Of a stretch of 64,000 nucleotides of DNA, positions 1 to 8,837 are shown piece by piece. The notes beneath the pieces were generated by a model. That model ran no database searches, was not told where the DNA came from, and saw nothing but the letters and a program-made list of their open reading frames with translations. A program made the position numbers and the translations under genes. Numbering within the stretch: the stretch's first letter is position 1; every line of letters starts with the position of its first letter. Source of the DNA: Moritella sp. F3 (GTDB lineage Bacteria; Pseudomonadota; Gammaproteobacteria; Enterobacterales; Moritellaceae); NCBI RefSeq assembly GCF_015082335.1, contig NZ_BLRL01000016.1:1-64000 (forward strand). Reading direction: 5' to 3'.

Positions 1-74
1 GTGGGTCCTACTGGGCTTGAACCAGTGACCCTCGCCTTGTAAGGGCGATGCTCTCCCAACTGAGCTAAGGACCC
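1..74 (-). tRNA. tRNA-Val (anticodon TAC), 3' end cut by window edge
   Basis: The reverse complement folds as a cloverleaf. The acceptor strand GGGTCCT pairs with AGGACCC, a D arm is present, the anticodon stem TCGCC/GGCGA encloses the loop CTTACAA, and the T loop reads GGTTCAAG. The anticodon TAC reads valine GTN codons. Only the first base of the CCA end would fall inside the window, so the gene is cut at base 1. It lies 29 bases after the initiator tRNA on the same strand and is probably co-transcribed with it. Confidence 0.95.
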
Positions 75-103
75 ACAAATACCAAATAAATTGGTTATAG
101 AAA

Positions 104-180
<77 letters not shown>

Positions 181-253
181 ACAATCTATAATCAAGATGT
201 TAATTAACAAAGCAAATTTCTTTGTTTCGTTAAGCCCCGTCTCGATGGCGGCT

Positions 254-281
254 ATAATACTTTTTTCAGAAAACTCTGCAA
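254..281 (-). promoter_or_regulatory. Probable sigma-70 promoter of the tRNA pair
   Basis: Read on the minus strand, TTGCAG is followed after 16 bases by TATTAT and then by a GC-rich stretch (AGCCGCC). A GC-rich discriminator next to the -10 box is typical of stringently controlled stable-RNA promoters. The predicted start lies about 65 bases before the initiator tRNA. This suggests the tRNAs need not rely on read-through from cpoB. Confidence 0.55.
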
Positions 282-401
282 GTAAAATCTGCTTAGAATC
301 ACAATTCAGTGATAACACGCTGACTTCCGCTCAGTTTAACATCAATGCGACGATAAATAACACAACCCCAAAAGGTAAAGAAACTTATCGACTGCAACAG
401 A

Positions 402-1187
402 TTATTTTAGTGCTGCTAATTCTTGTTTCGCAAGCTTAGCGACAGCGTCATTCGGATAATCTTTGATCACTAATTCAAAATAGCGTTTAGCTTCACTATT
501 TGAACCAGCTAATTTAGCAAGTTGACCCAATTTCTGTAATGAATCCGCACGTTTATTTGATGTCGGGTATTTAGTCACGATCTTCTCAAATTCAACTTTA
601 GCTTCATCATTCTTGTTATCTTTACGCAACAGCAAGCCTAACCAATAATGCGCATTAGCAGCAAGTTCAGACTCTGGATACGTTGAGATAAAACTTTGTA
701 ATGCAGGAATTGCCTCATCATACTTACGCTCATTTTTAATTAATTTAATGGCATAATTATAAGAATCTTTTCCAGTTAGATTTACCGGTTGATTGGCCGC
801 GTTTAAGATAGCAGCATCCGTGGCGACAGATTTTACTGGTTTCGCTACAAGCGTGGTACGTATACGTTCAATATCATTGAGGATATCGCGTTGACGTTGC
901 GTGATTTTACCCTGCTCTAGATTGCTTTCTTCAATAGCGCCCTGCAAGTTCATTAATTCAATCGATAATTGATCAAGTCTTTGCTGAGTTTCTAATTGCG
1001 CTCTAGTGCGAGCTTGGAGGATATTCTCTATTCGGGTTAGGCGTTGTTCAACTGAACGAGTTGGTTTTGCTGTAATTACCTTATTAGTACTAACTGTAGC
1101 ATCTAGTACTGTAGCCGGTGCAGCATGCCCTATTCCACTATAAAGAACGGCCATAATCATGGCCGTTTTAGTATTAATTCGAATCAA
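402..1187 (-). CDS. cpoB: CpoB (YbgF), periplasmic Tol-Pal accessory protein
   Basis: This is the last gene of the Tol-Pal block, 261 aa. A signal peptide ends near HAAPA. An N-terminal coiled coil (about residues 40-110, rich in Q, L and E) is followed by three TPR units (about 140-255) with the typical YWLG and Y-P-x-S signatures. In E. coli CpoB links Tol energy state to PBP1B during septal murein synthesis and outer-membrane constriction. The start is TTG with an AAGGA box nine bases upstream. A later ATG would lose the positive n-region of the signal peptide. The gene begins 12 bases after pal, so co-transcription is likely. Confidence 0.93.
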   Translation of the reverse strand: MIRINTKTAMIMAVLYSGIGHAAPATVLDATVSTNKVITAKPTRSVEQRLTRIENILQARTRAQLETQQRLDQLSIELMNLQGAIEESNLEQGKITQRQRDILNDIERIRTTLVAKPVKSVATDAAILNAANQPVNLTGKDSYNYAIKLIKNERKYDEAIPALQSFISTYPESELAANAHYWLGLLLRKDNKNDEAKVEFEKIVTKYPTSNKRADSLQKLGQLAKLAGSNSEAKRYFELVIKDYPNDAVAKLAKQELAALK

Positions 1188-1199
1188 GGTGACTAATCC

Positions 1200-1790
1200 T
1201 TAGTAAACTAGTACTGCACGTCGATTTTGAGAGAATGCAGCTTCAGTGTGTGAAGTGTTTACTGGTTTTTCTTCACCATAACTTACTGTTGAAATTTGGC
1301 TTGAAGAAACACCTAGATTGTTTAGGTATTTAACCACAGCATCAGCACGACGATCGCCTAGTGCGATATTGTAACCTGGCGTACCACGTTCATCAGCATG
1401 ACCTTCGATTAGTACTTTAACAACAGGGTTATCAATTAAGAAATTAGCGTGATCTTGTAATAGCTCGCCATATTCTGCAGTAACAGCTTGTTGATCAAAA
1501 CCAAAGTAAACAACATGACGTTTACGTAATTCGTCAATCACTTGTTTTTTAGCTTCTTCAGCAGTAAGGTTTTCAACGTCGTCAATGCTTACATCAGTAT
1601 CGCTACCAACAACAACATTTGAACCTGATTCAGCTGCTGCATTATCTGCCGCATCGTTTGCTGTTTGTTGTGCAGTGCTTTCTACTGCGTCATTTGTCGT
1701 TGTATCAGTTGTTGAGCTACATGCAGCCAATGTCAGCATTGGTAACGCAATTACTAAACTTTTTAAGATTTTATTTAGTTGCATTTTCAT
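1200..1790 (-). CDS. pal: Pal, peptidoglycan-associated outer-membrane lipoprotein
   Basis: The 196-aa protein has a signal peptide ending in the lipobox LAAC, so it is lipidated at that cysteine. An acidic, Ala/Thr/Asp-rich linker (about 25-85) precedes an OmpA-like domain. That domain carries the murein-binding signature around GHADERGTPGYN and the later RRADAV. Pal anchors the outer membrane to peptidoglycan and binds TolB. An AGGAAA box sits just before the ATG. The linker is longer and more acidic than in E. coli Pal (173 aa). Confidence 0.97.
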   Translation of the reverse strand: MKMQLNKILKSLVIALPMLTLAACSSTTDTTTNDAVESTAQQTANDAADNAAAESGSNVVVGSDTDVSIDDVENLTAEEAKKQVIDELRKRHVVYFGFDQQAVTAEYGELLQDHANFLIDNPVVKVLIEGHADERGTPGYNIALGDRRADAVVKYLNNLGVSSSQISTVSYGEEKPVNTSHTEAAFSQNRRAVLVY

Positions 1791-1804
1791 TTTCCTATCA
1801 ATAA

Positions 1805-3175
1805 TTAATTCTTTTTAGATGTCAAGAAAGGTGACCAAGCTGGTGCTTTAACTTCTCCATCACTTGCTGGTAATACTGCCTTAAAACGTCCATCCATTGA
1901 GACTAGCGATAATACCTGTTTTCCCTTAACAACCGTGCTGTAGATCACCATACTGCCATTTGGTGCAATGCTTGGTGACTTATCAAGGCGGCCGTCAGTC
2001 AGTTTTTGCACATATCCATCTGACAAATCCTGCTTCGTTACACTATACTTACCTTTTTGCAAACTGACCATAACTAAATTCTGGCCATCAGGGCTAATTG
2101 AAGGATTTAAGTTTGAATTGCCTTCAAAGGTAAGTCGTTTAATTTTCTTACTTTCTAAATTAACTTGATAAATTTGTGGACGACCACCACGTTCAGACGT
2201 AAACACCAGCGACTTACCATCTGGAGCCCATGTTGCTTCCGTATCAATGCCGCGATTTTTAGTCAATCGATCAAGTTTCTTCGTTTTCAAATCATAAACG
2301 TAAACATCAGCCTGACCTGATTTAGACAATACCATCGATAATTTTGTACCATCAGGTGAAAATACCGGTAAAATATTGCTGCCTTTATACGGTTCTATTA
2401 GCTCACGTTTTTGCGTCACCAGATCATAAATCCAGATCTCATGCTTTTTATCTTCCATGCTCATATAAGCTAGTTTTTTACCTGTTGGGTCCCACGATGG
2501 GGACATGACAGGCTCTGTTGAGCGGAATAATACGTGCTGATTCATACCATCGTAATCAGAAATTAATAATTTAAATGGATATTTATCATCATAATTAATT
2601 GCTACATAAGCAATACGTGTTAGAAATGCGCCACGCGTACCAGTCAGGTTCTCAAAAATATAATCACTTAAACGGTGTGAAATATGACGAGGACGACGAG
2701 TCGAGAAATTACCTTTTAAATTAAGCTTAATATGATCAGTATTTTTAACCAGCTGTTCATCAATCTTTTGTGGAGTTTGGTTTTTAAAGCCAGACAATAC
2801 ATTAACGAGCTGAAAATGGATCTGCAAACGCCCACTTTCTAAAGGCTTAACAGTACCAATTACGATAGCTTCAACACCTGCGTCTTTCCATGCGGCATAA
2901 TCAATCGCACTCTCTGTTGCCGGTGTTTGCGGCATCAAGTTTCGATCTAATGGTGAAAATCGGCCACTGTTGCGTAAGTCATCCGCAATAATACTCGCGA
3001 AATCAGTCATGTTTTTTGGCTGAGGTTGGGTACCTAGCCATTTAAATGGCACGACAGCGACAGGTCTAGCACTGTTTGTACCTTCAGTAATGATAATTTC
3101 TAATGCTGCATGTGCCAGCTGTATCTGCATAAGGCATACAACAAAGAAAGATAAAAAACGTTTCGTTATGTTCAT
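1805..3175 (-). CDS. tolB: TolB, periplasmic beta-propeller of the Tol-Pal system
   Basis: The 456-aa protein has a cleavable signal peptide ending near AHAA, an N-terminal alpha/beta domain (about 25-165), and a C-terminal six-bladed propeller. The blades show repeated S-P-D-G-type turns such as SWDPTGKK, FSPDGTK, WAPDGKS and ISPDGQN. TolB binds Pal and TolA in the periplasm and is needed for outer-membrane integrity. Its start follows the tolA stop by one base (TAA-T-ATG), which points to translational coupling. It sits 14 bases before pal. Confidence 0.97.
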   Translation of the reverse strand: MNITKRFLSFFVVCLMQIQLAHAALEIIITEGTNSARPVAVVPFKWLGTQPQPKNMTDFASIIADDLRNSGRFSPLDRNLMPQTPATESAIDYAAWKDAGVEAIVIGTVKPLESGRLQIHFQLVNVLSGFKNQTPQKIDEQLVKNTDHIKLNLKGNFSTRRPRHISHRLSDYIFENLTGTRGAFLTRIAYVAINYDDKYPFKLLISDYDGMNQHVLFRSTEPVMSPSWDPTGKKLAYMSMEDKKHEIWIYDLVTQKRELIEPYKGSNILPVFSPDGTKLSMVLSKSGQADVYVYDLKTKKLDRLTKNRGIDTEATWAPDGKSLVFTSERGGRPQIYQVNLESKKIKRLTFEGNSNLNPSISPDGQNLVMVSLQKGKYSVTKQDLSDGYVQKLTDGRLDKSPSIAPNGSMVIYSTVVKGKQVLSLVSMDGRFKAVLPASDGEVKAPAWSPFLTSKKN

Positions 3176-3176
3176 A

Positions 3177-4232
3177 TTAAATCTCTGGTCTAAAAATCAA
3201 ATTAATATTTTTAAGCTTGCTCGCAACTTCAGGATCCGCAGACATAGGTAGACTACCGGCCTTATTTACTGCGTTAACACCTGCACGACAAACGATGCTG
3301 TCACCTTTACCACTGGTCGCACTTAATACCAAACCAGAATCAGATAGGCGAATATTAAGCGCACAGGACTTCCCTTTCATCGCATCACTCGTAAGCATAT
3401 TACGTTGAATTGAACTTTGAATACGCGCTGTGTACTTATCCACTTCACTCAATACTTCTTGCTGACGTACTGCATCAAGTTGCTGGATCTCACTATCAAG
3501 CTCGGAGGCAAACTCAGCTTCAATCTGCTCTTGCATCAAACGTTCTTGCCTGTCTTGTTCAATTTTAGCTAAACGCTGGCGCTCTTTCTCTGCTGCAACT
3601 CGCTTTTCCTCTGCGACACGTTTTTTTTCAACTTCCTGACGCTTACGCTCTTGTTCTGCTTTTTTACGTTTATTCTCGGCAGCGACAGCAGCTTGACGTT
3701 TTTGTTCTTTCACTTCTGCGGCTTTACGCTTGGTTTCTGCAGCGGCGGCAGCTTGTTCTGCTTTCTTGGTTTCGGCCTCGGCTTTTTTACGCTCTGCAAC
3801 TTTCTTCAAGCGCTGTTTCTCTGCTTTAACAGCAGCCGCTTCAGCAACTTTACGTTCAACTTCTTTTTCTGCTCGTTTTGTTTCAGCACGCTTTGCTGCT
3901 TGTTCAGCCTTTTTTTGCTGTTCTTTGGCTTTCACAATTGCCGCTTCTTTCTGCTGACGTTCGACATTCAATTTCTTAATACGGTCTTCAGCAGCCTGTA
4001 AACGTTGTTGTTCTTTTTTTCGTTTATCTTGTTCTGTGCGCTTAATACGATCTGCATGCTGCTTTATCGCTTTCTCACTCACGACCACAGCTTGGATCGC
4101 TTGTGCTTTTGGCTTTGGTTGCTGCTTTAATGGCGTCGATGTCGCACTTAGTCCTAATACTACTAGAAGTACCACATGTAAAACGACCGAAATAATAATC
4201 GCAACAGAGTATTTCGATTGATTATCCTTCAT
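3177..4232 (-). CDS. tolA: TolA, inner-membrane spanning link of Tol-Pal
   Basis: The 351-aa protein has one N-terminal membrane segment (about 9-30) with the SVVLHVVLL character seen in TolA. A long helical domain II of Lys/Ala/Glu/Gln-rich coiled coil follows (about 45-255). A C-terminal domain III (about 260-351) has a cysteine pair (KGKSCALN and SIVCRAG) as in other TolA proteins. TolA transmits the proton-motive force from TolQR to TolB/Pal. The low-complexity coil creates long spurious open frames on the other strand. Confidence 0.95.
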   Translation of the reverse strand: MKDNQSKYSVAIIISVVLHVVLLVVLGLSATSTPLKQQPKPKAQAIQAVVVSEKAIKQHADRIKRTEQDKRKKEQQRLQAAEDRIKKLNVERQQKEAAIVKAKEQQKKAEQAAKRAETKRAEKEVERKVAEAAAVKAEKQRLKKVAERKKAEAETKKAEQAAAAAETKRKAAEVKEQKRQAAVAAENKRKKAEQERKRQEVEKKRVAEEKRVAAEKERQRLAKIEQDRQERLMQEQIEAEFASELDSEIQQLDAVRQQEVLSEVDKYTARIQSSIQRNMLTSDAMKGKSCALNIRLSDSGLVLSATSGKGDSIVCRAGVNAVNKAGSLPMSADPEVASKLKNINLIFRPEI

Positions 4233-4300
4233 CTTTATTTATACCTACTCTACGCATAACAACGGCTAACATCTCTTATAACTTAACGCTTTTCTTGATT

Positions 4301-4726
4301 TTACTCAGCAGGATCAGTCATCAGACCAACTGAAGGTGCTCCAGCTTGCTGTAAAACGACCATTAAGCGGATCACTTGCTCGTATGCCACAGAACCATCG
4401 CCTTTAACGACAACAGGTGTATCAGGTTGTAGTTTCAAATGTGCAGCAACTAACACGGCTAAATCATCTGGTGACATCGGTGATTTATCACCATCGCCAA
4501 CATCAAGGTAATATAAACCATCTTTATCAACAGAGGCGACAATGGGCGGTTTACTGTCTTGTGATAATGCCTCTGCTTGTGCTTGCGGTAAATCAACAAG
4601 CACACCTTGAGTGACAAGTGGTGCAGTCACCATAAAGATAATAAGTAGCACCAGCATCACATCGATATAAGGTACTACGTTAATTTCTGCTACAGGTCGT
4701 CTGCGCTTACGTTGATAAGGCTGCAT
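4301..4726 (-). CDS. tolR: TolR, proton-channel component of Tol
   Basis: The 141-aa ExbD/TolR-family protein has one membrane helix (about 18-40) with the motif VPYIDVMLVLLIIF. The aspartate there matches the essential proton-carrying residue of TolR and ExbD. A periplasmic domain follows. TolR works with TolQ to energise TolA. It starts 3 bases after the tolQ stop and is followed by a 68-base gap before tolA. Confidence 0.96.
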   Translation of the reverse strand: MQPYQRKRRRPVAEINVVPYIDVMLVLLIIFMVTAPLVTQGVLVDLPQAQAEALSQDSKPPIVASVDKDGLYYLDVGDGDKSPMSPDDLAVLVAAHLKLQPDTPVVVKGDGSVAYEQVIRLMVVLQQAGAPSVGLMTDPAE

Positions 4727-4729
4727 CGC

Positions 4730-5422
4730 TTAGTCCTGTGTTCGTTTCGCCAAGCTCTGGCGATGTAAAATACTAGAAAATTCTTCCATGAAGTTAGCGT
4801 AGTTATTTTCAATGCGCATTACTTGATTAGAAAATCGGTTGTAAGCAATAACAGCGGGGATCGCAGCAAATAAACCCATCGCCGTTGCAATCAATGCTTC
4901 AGCAATACCAGGTGCAACCATCGCTAATGTCGCTTGTTGCACTGCGCCTAATGCTATGAATGAACTCATAATCCCCCAAACCGTACCAAACAGACCGATA
5001 TAAGGGCTAATTGAGCCGATTGTGGCTAAGTTATTTAAGTTAACTTCAAGCTCATCAACTTCACGAGATAGTGCAACCCGCATAGCGCGGTAGCTACCAT
5101 CCATGATCGCATCCGTATTCTCTTGATTAGTATTGTGGATACGTACGTATTCTTTAAAACCCGAGTGAAAAATCAGTTCCATACCTTGGATATTATTCTT
5201 ACGGGATTCGCTTTCTTTATATAATTTTGATAAATCAATACCGGACCAAAATCTATCTTCGAATCGTTTTGATGCATCATTTGCTTGTTTCAACGCTTTA
5301 GAACGATGAAAAATCATAGCCCACGATGCTACCGACATAGAAAGTAACAATAACATGACTGTTTTAACAAGTATGCTAGCTTCCCAAAAAAGACCAAAAA
5401 ACGAAATATCAGCAGCTTCCAC
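4730..5422 (-). CDS. tolQ: TolQ, proton-channel component of Tol
   Basis: The 230-aa MotA/TolQ/ExbB-family protein has three membrane helices, near residues 13-35, 135-160 and 170-195. The last two carry the conserved GLFGTVWGIM and AIPAVIAYN segments that line the proton path. The start is GTG with AAGGA nine bases upstream. It overlaps the end of ybgC by 14 bases, the arrangement seen in many gammaproteobacteria. Confidence 0.96.
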   Translation of the reverse strand: MEAADISFFGLFWEASILVKTVMLLLLSMSVASWAMIFHRSKALKQANDASKRFEDRFWSGIDLSKLYKESESRKNNIQGMELIFHSGFKEYVRIHNTNQENTDAIMDGSYRAMRVALSREVDELEVNLNNLATIGSISPYIGLFGTVWGIMSSFIALGAVQQATLAMVAPGIAEALIATAMGLFAAIPAVIAYNRFSNQVMRIENNYANFMEEFSSILHRQSLAKRTQD

Positions 5423-5828
5423 TGGTTAGTTTCCTTATAATTTCTGTAGGCATTGCACAAGGTTTCTTATGAGACAATTGAATGCATGCCACTTTAACTG
5501 TTAATTCTGACAATAATTTACCATTTTCATGATAAATACTCTGAGAAAAGACCAAAGATGCGCGTTTTAGTTCCTTAATATGTGATTTTATAGTTAATAA
5601 ATCATCAAGGTATGCAGGATAGCGATAATCTATGTCTATTTTACGTACTACAAATGCAAGATCTTGTTGTAATAATAGTGCTTGTGAAAAGCCTCTATCG
5701 CGTAACATTTCTGTTCTTGCCCGTTCAGCATAGTTCAAATAGTTACTATGATAAACCACCCCACCAGCATCGGTATCTTCAAAATAAACGCGTACCTTAA
5801 ACTCACGTTGTACTATTTCATTTTGCAT
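5409..5828 (-). CDS. ybgC: YbgC, acyl-CoA thioesterase of the Tol-Pal operon
   Basis: This is a hot-dog fold thioesterase with the family signature YFEDTDAGGVVYHSNYL, whose aspartate and histidine form the active site. YbgC proteins hydrolyse short or hydroxylated acyl-CoAs and are the usual first gene of tol-pal. I place the start at the ATG at 5828 (139 aa). A GTG at 5867 is in frame but lies inside a 10-bp inverted repeat and has no ribosome-binding site. The product acts in the cytoplasm, perhaps in phospholipid metabolism at the division site. Confidence 0.93.
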   Translation of the reverse strand: MQNEIVQREFKVRVYFEDTDAGGVVYHSNYLNYAERARTEMLRDRGFSQALLLQQDLAFVVRKIDIDYRYPAYLDDLLTIKSHIKELKRASLVFSQSIYHENGKLLSELTVKVACIQLSHKKPCAMPTEIIRKLTSGSC

Positions 5829-5862
5829 TATTTGACAGTCCGTCTGTACTAACTCAATAACA

Positions 5863-5892
5863 ATCACTTATAAGTTTAGCGCTATAAGTGAT
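5863..5892 (-). terminator. Hairpin between ruvB and ybgC
   Basis: A perfect 10-bp inverted repeat (ATCACTTATA / TATAAGTGAT) encloses a 10-base loop. On the minus strand it is followed by TGTTATTG, a weak T-rich tail. It may end ruvB transcription before the tol block, or act as an operator for ybgC. Confidence 0.45.
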
Positions 5893-5981
5893 TTAATATA
5901 CCTGACAAAAATAATATATGAAATTGATTTAATATGAAGAATACATTTCAGTAATTATTTATTAGGTATTGTTTTCAGTGA

Positions 5982-6989
5982 TTACTTTTCAGGATGATCA
6001 AAACCTAAATGTAAATAAGCACGTGGTGTGGCTATTCGCCCACGTGGTGTACGTTGCAAGAAACCTTGCTGAATAAGATAAGGTTCGAGTACATCTTCAA
6101 TGGTTTCACGTTCTTCACCAATCGCAGCCGCTACGTTATCAAGTCCCACAGGACCGCCAGAGAAAGTATCCACAATCGCAATGAGCAACTTACGGTCCAT
6201 GTAATCGAATCCACACGTATCAACGTCTAGCATACTCAGTGCTGCAGACGCTATATGGGCATCAATATCGCCGTCATGCTTCACTTCGGCATAATCACGA
6301 ACACGACGTAATAACCGGTTTGCAATACGCGGTGTTCCACGTGAGCGTCGCGCAATTTCTAACGCACCAGCGCTATCCATATTGAGCCCTAAGCAATTAG
6401 CCGAACGTAATACGATGTCTTGTAAATCTTCAACCTTATAAAACTCCAGACGCTGCACAATACCAAAGCGATCACGTAGAGGTGATGTTAATGACCCTGC
6501 TCGAGTAGTCGCACCAATAAGTGTAAAAGGCGGTAAATCGAGTTTGATCGAGCGTGCAGACGGCCCTTCACCAATCATAATGTCTAATTGGTAATCTTCC
6601 ATTGCTGGATATAGAATTTCTTCAATCGACGGATTCAAGCGATGAATTTCATCAATAAACAATACATCATGCGGTTCTAAATTTGTTAGCAATGCAGCGA
6701 GATCGCCCGCTTTCTCTAATACAGGACCTGACGTGGTTTTAATGCTTACACCCATTTCGTTAGCGACAATATTGGCTAACGTGGTTTTACCGAGTCCCGG
6801 CGGTCCAAAGATTAATAAATGATCCAACGCATCCTCACGACGCTTACTGGCCTCAATAAAAATCTCCATTTGATCACGTACATGATCCTGGCCTTGGTAG
6901 TCAGACAACATTTTCGGTCGGATGGCACGGTCTATGACTTCTTCTTCGCGGACGGTGCCGCTAGAAATTAATCGATCAGCTTCAATCAC
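5982..6989 (-). CDS. ruvB: RuvB, Holliday junction branch-migration ATPase
   Basis: The 335-aa AAA+ motor has the Walker A motif GPPGLGKTT (about residue 65), the Walker B motif LFIDEIHR, sensor I in GATTRAG, an arginine finger in LRDRFG, and a C-terminal winged helix ending in TPRGRIATPRAYLHLG. It drives branch migration as a hexamer on RuvA-bound junctions. The start is GTG with AGGAAG about nine bases upstream. It follows ruvA by 17 bases, so the two are one operon. Confidence 0.98.
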   Translation of the reverse strand: MIEADRLISSGTVREEEVIDRAIRPKMLSDYQGQDHVRDQMEIFIEASKRREDALDHLLIFGPPGLGKTTLANIVANEMGVSIKTTSGPVLEKAGDLAALLTNLEPHDVLFIDEIHRLNPSIEEILYPAMEDYQLDIMIGEGPSARSIKLDLPPFTLIGATTRAGSLTSPLRDRFGIVQRLEFYKVEDLQDIVLRSANCLGLNMDSAGALEIARRSRGTPRIANRLLRRVRDYAEVKHDGDIDAHIASAALSMLDVDTCGFDYMDRKLLIAIVDTFSGGPVGLDNVAAAIGEERETIEDVLEPYLIQQGFLQRTPRGRIATPRAYLHLGFDHPEK

Positions 6990-7006
6990 TAAAGTAACTT
7001 CCTAAA

Positions 7007-7627
7007 TTAATTCTGTAAGGTGGCACGTAATGACTGACGAATGATCTCTTCACAGCTCATACTTGGCTGAGCAACTTTTTTGATCATTTTGGCTACTTGC
7101 GCCGGTTTATAACCTAAACCAACCAAGGCTTCTTCCGCTTCCTCAATCGCATTCGATGCAGTATTACCATAACCCTGTAATTGCGCTTTGTCTGCTTCAG
7201 GGGTAAATAAATCTTGAGTAACCCAATTCTTCAAACGGTCACGCATTTCAACCAATAAACGCTCGGCTGTCTTTTTACCAACACCCGGCAATTTAATTAG
7301 GCTGTTGATATCATCATGCTCAACACAATGAGCAAATTGATTCGCCGTCATACCCGATAAGATAGCTAATGCCAGTTTAGGACCGACCCCATTTACTTTA
7401 ATCAATTCGCGGAACATCAAGCGTTCCATTTTGTTATTAAAACCGTAAAGTAATTGGGCGTCTTCTCTCACCACAAAATGGGTGTAAACGATCACTTCGC
7501 TGTCAACATCACCAAGCTCGTAAAAACAGCTCATTGGCAGTTGAACTTCATAACCGACACCATTTACTTCTAGTAAGATCTCGGGTGGTTGCTTTTCTAG
7601 TAAAGTGCCACGTAAACGTCCAATCAC
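7007..7627 (-). CDS. ruvA: RuvA, Holliday junction-binding protein
   Basis: The 206-aa protein has an OB-fold domain (1-64, starting MIGRLRGTLLEK). Tandem helix-hairpin-helix motifs (VNGVGPKLAL and LPGVGKKTAERL) give junction binding. A C-terminal UBA-like domain III contacts RuvB. The start is GTG, preceded by GGAAAA. A LexA-type box lies 57 bases upstream, matching the SOS control known for ruvAB in E. coli, while ruvC is a separate gene 116 bases further up. Confidence 0.98.
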   Translation of the reverse strand: MIGRLRGTLLEKQPPEILLEVNGVGYEVQLPMSCFYELGDVDSEVIVYTHFVVREDAQLLYGFNNKMERLMFRELIKVNGVGPKLALAILSGMTANQFAHCVEHDDINSLIKLPGVGKKTAERLLVEMRDRLKNWVTQDLFTPEADKAQLQGYGNTASNAIEEAEEALVGLGYKPAQVAKMIKKVAQPSMSCEEIIRQSLRATLQN

Positions 7628-7683
7628 AATTATTTTCCAACATTTTTAAATACGAATATAATGTTCAGTAGCATAATAAAATA

Positions 7684-7699
7684 CTGGTTAAATATCCAG
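7684..7699 (-). promoter_or_regulatory. LexA-like SOS box upstream of ruvAB
   Basis: The palindrome CTGGTTAAATATCCAG has CTGG and CCAG arms separated by eight A/T bases. As I recall it, the E. coli ruvA SOS box has the same CTGG-N8-CCAG form, a variant of the usual CTGT-N8-ACAG. It lies in the ruvC-ruvA gap, which fits SOS induction of ruvAB but not ruvC. Confidence 0.65.
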
Positions 7700-7743
7700 A
7701 TCATTTTATTTCGCTACCACGACACCCGATTAATTAAAGATAA

Positions 7744-8265
7744 TTAGTTAAAGCGACCACGCGCAGTACCCTTTACTTTACCCGCCATATTAATGAGGGT
7801 ACGTAAACTTTGCGCGTGGCATAACGCGACCGCGAGTCCATCTGCAGCATCCGCTTGCGGCGTTCCACCTAGCTTTAGTAGATTAACGACCATTTGCTGA
7901 ACTTGCTCTTTATCAGCACCACCGTTCCCTACGACAGCTTGCTTGATCTGACGCGCGGTATATTCACCGACCTCAAGATCATTCGATACCGCTGCAACGA
8001 TTGCGGCACCACGAGCCTGACCCAGTTTTAATGCTGACGCCGCATTTTTACCCATGAATACATCTTCAATAGCAAATTTATCTGGCTGAAACTGGATAAT
8101 GATTTCACACACACCAGCGTGAATTTGCTTTAAGCGCTCAGGTAAGTTGTCACCCGTGGTACGGATACAACCACTACCTAAATATTGAAATTTGCCGTGT
8201 ATGTGTTGGATCACACCATACCCAGTAATGCGAGAACCAGGATCAATGCCAAGAATAATACTCAT
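7744..8265 (-). CDS. ruvC: RuvC, Holliday junction resolvase
   Basis: The 173-aa RNase H-fold endonuclease shows all the acidic metal ligands: Asp7 in LGIDPGSR, a Glu in FAIEDVFMGKN, and the Asp pair in QADAADGLAVALCH. It cuts junctions after RuvAB migration. The start is ATG with GAAG nearby. It is first of the ruv genes and separated from ruvA by 116 bases that contain the SOS box. Confidence 0.98.
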   Translation of the reverse strand: MSIILGIDPGSRITGYGVIQHIHGKFQYLGSGCIRTTGDNLPERLKQIHAGVCEIIIQFQPDKFAIEDVFMGKNAASALKLGQARGAAIVAAVSNDLEVGEYTARQIKQAVVGNGGADKEQVQQMVVNLLKLGGTPQADAADGLAVALCHAQSLRTLINMAGKVKGTARGRFN

Positions 8266-8462
8266 ACTTCATTATCTTCAATTATCATGTTTATAATTAC
8301 AGTATACCTGCACATCCGTTTGAAATCTAAACCCTCTACTTTATCTGTATATCTGTAAAATAACGCGTATAAATTAACCAGTTAAAAACCTCGTTACCAC
8401 ACTAGATTATTCAGCATGCATGTAAAGAAGTGTATTTCAAAAGGTTTGCCTGTATTGATGCA

Positions 8463-8490
8463 TTGTTAATCAGTGTTAGCTTGTTATAAT
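8463..8490 (+). promoter_or_regulatory. Sigma-70 promoter for the glutaredoxin-like gene
   Basis: TTGTTA is followed after a 16-base spacer by a consensus TATAAT, then GCGCGC. The predicted start lies about 25 bases before the ATG at 8523, leaving a short leader. Confidence 0.55.
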
Positions 8491-8522
8491 GCGCGCTTTT
8501 ACGATGAAGATAGTTGGCTAAT

Positions 8523-8750
8523 ATGAAAAGAGTCGTGTTATACACACAGAAGAAGTGTCCAAATTGCGATTCAGCAAAGCGCTACTTAGATGAAAAAAAA
8601 ATTCCGTATCGCTTATGCAGCGTCAATGAGCCACGTGGCAGTAAAGAACTCGCCGCAATTGGTGGTAGAGGTGTTCCAACACTCAAAATTGGTGATCAAG
8701 TACTACGGGGTTTTTCAATAAAATCATTCGAAAATATGTATCGCGGCTAA
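8523..8750 (+). CDS. Glutaredoxin-like thiol-disulfide protein
   Basis: This is a 75-aa single-domain glutaredoxin/NrdH-like protein. It has a redox-active CPNC near residue 12, the cis-proline loop GVPTLKIGD, and the C-terminal GFSIKSFE helix usual for glutathione or thioredoxin partners. CPNC is unusual compared with CPYC (Grx) or CVQC (NrdH), so the partner is uncertain. I use the ATG at 8523; the longer frame would begin at TTG. A well-placed promoter precedes it. It is not next to ribonucleotide reductase genes. Confidence 0.8.
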   Translation: MKRVVLYTQKKCPNCDSAKRYLDEKKIPYRLCSVNEPRGSKELAAIGGRGVPTLKIGDQVLRGFSIKSFENMYRG

Positions 8751-8837
8751 CACCGAATACAAACCAAATTATTATTCATCACGTTATTACGACGGTGATG
8801 AATGAAAGACTTTCATTATTACTTATGGATAAAAATC

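Noticed and set aside
1585..1818. Plus-strand frames opposite pal
   Set aside because: Antisense shadow of the low-complexity Ala/Thr/Asp linker of Pal.
3651..4001. Phe/Cys/Leu-rich frames opposite tolA
   Set aside because: Antisense of the Lys/Ala/Glu-rich coiled coil. The composition is a mirror of the repeat, not a protein signal.
8266..8462. CTGTATATCTGTAAAA before ruvC as an SOS box
   Set aside because: The second half lacks ACAG; in E. coli ruvC is not SOS-controlled.
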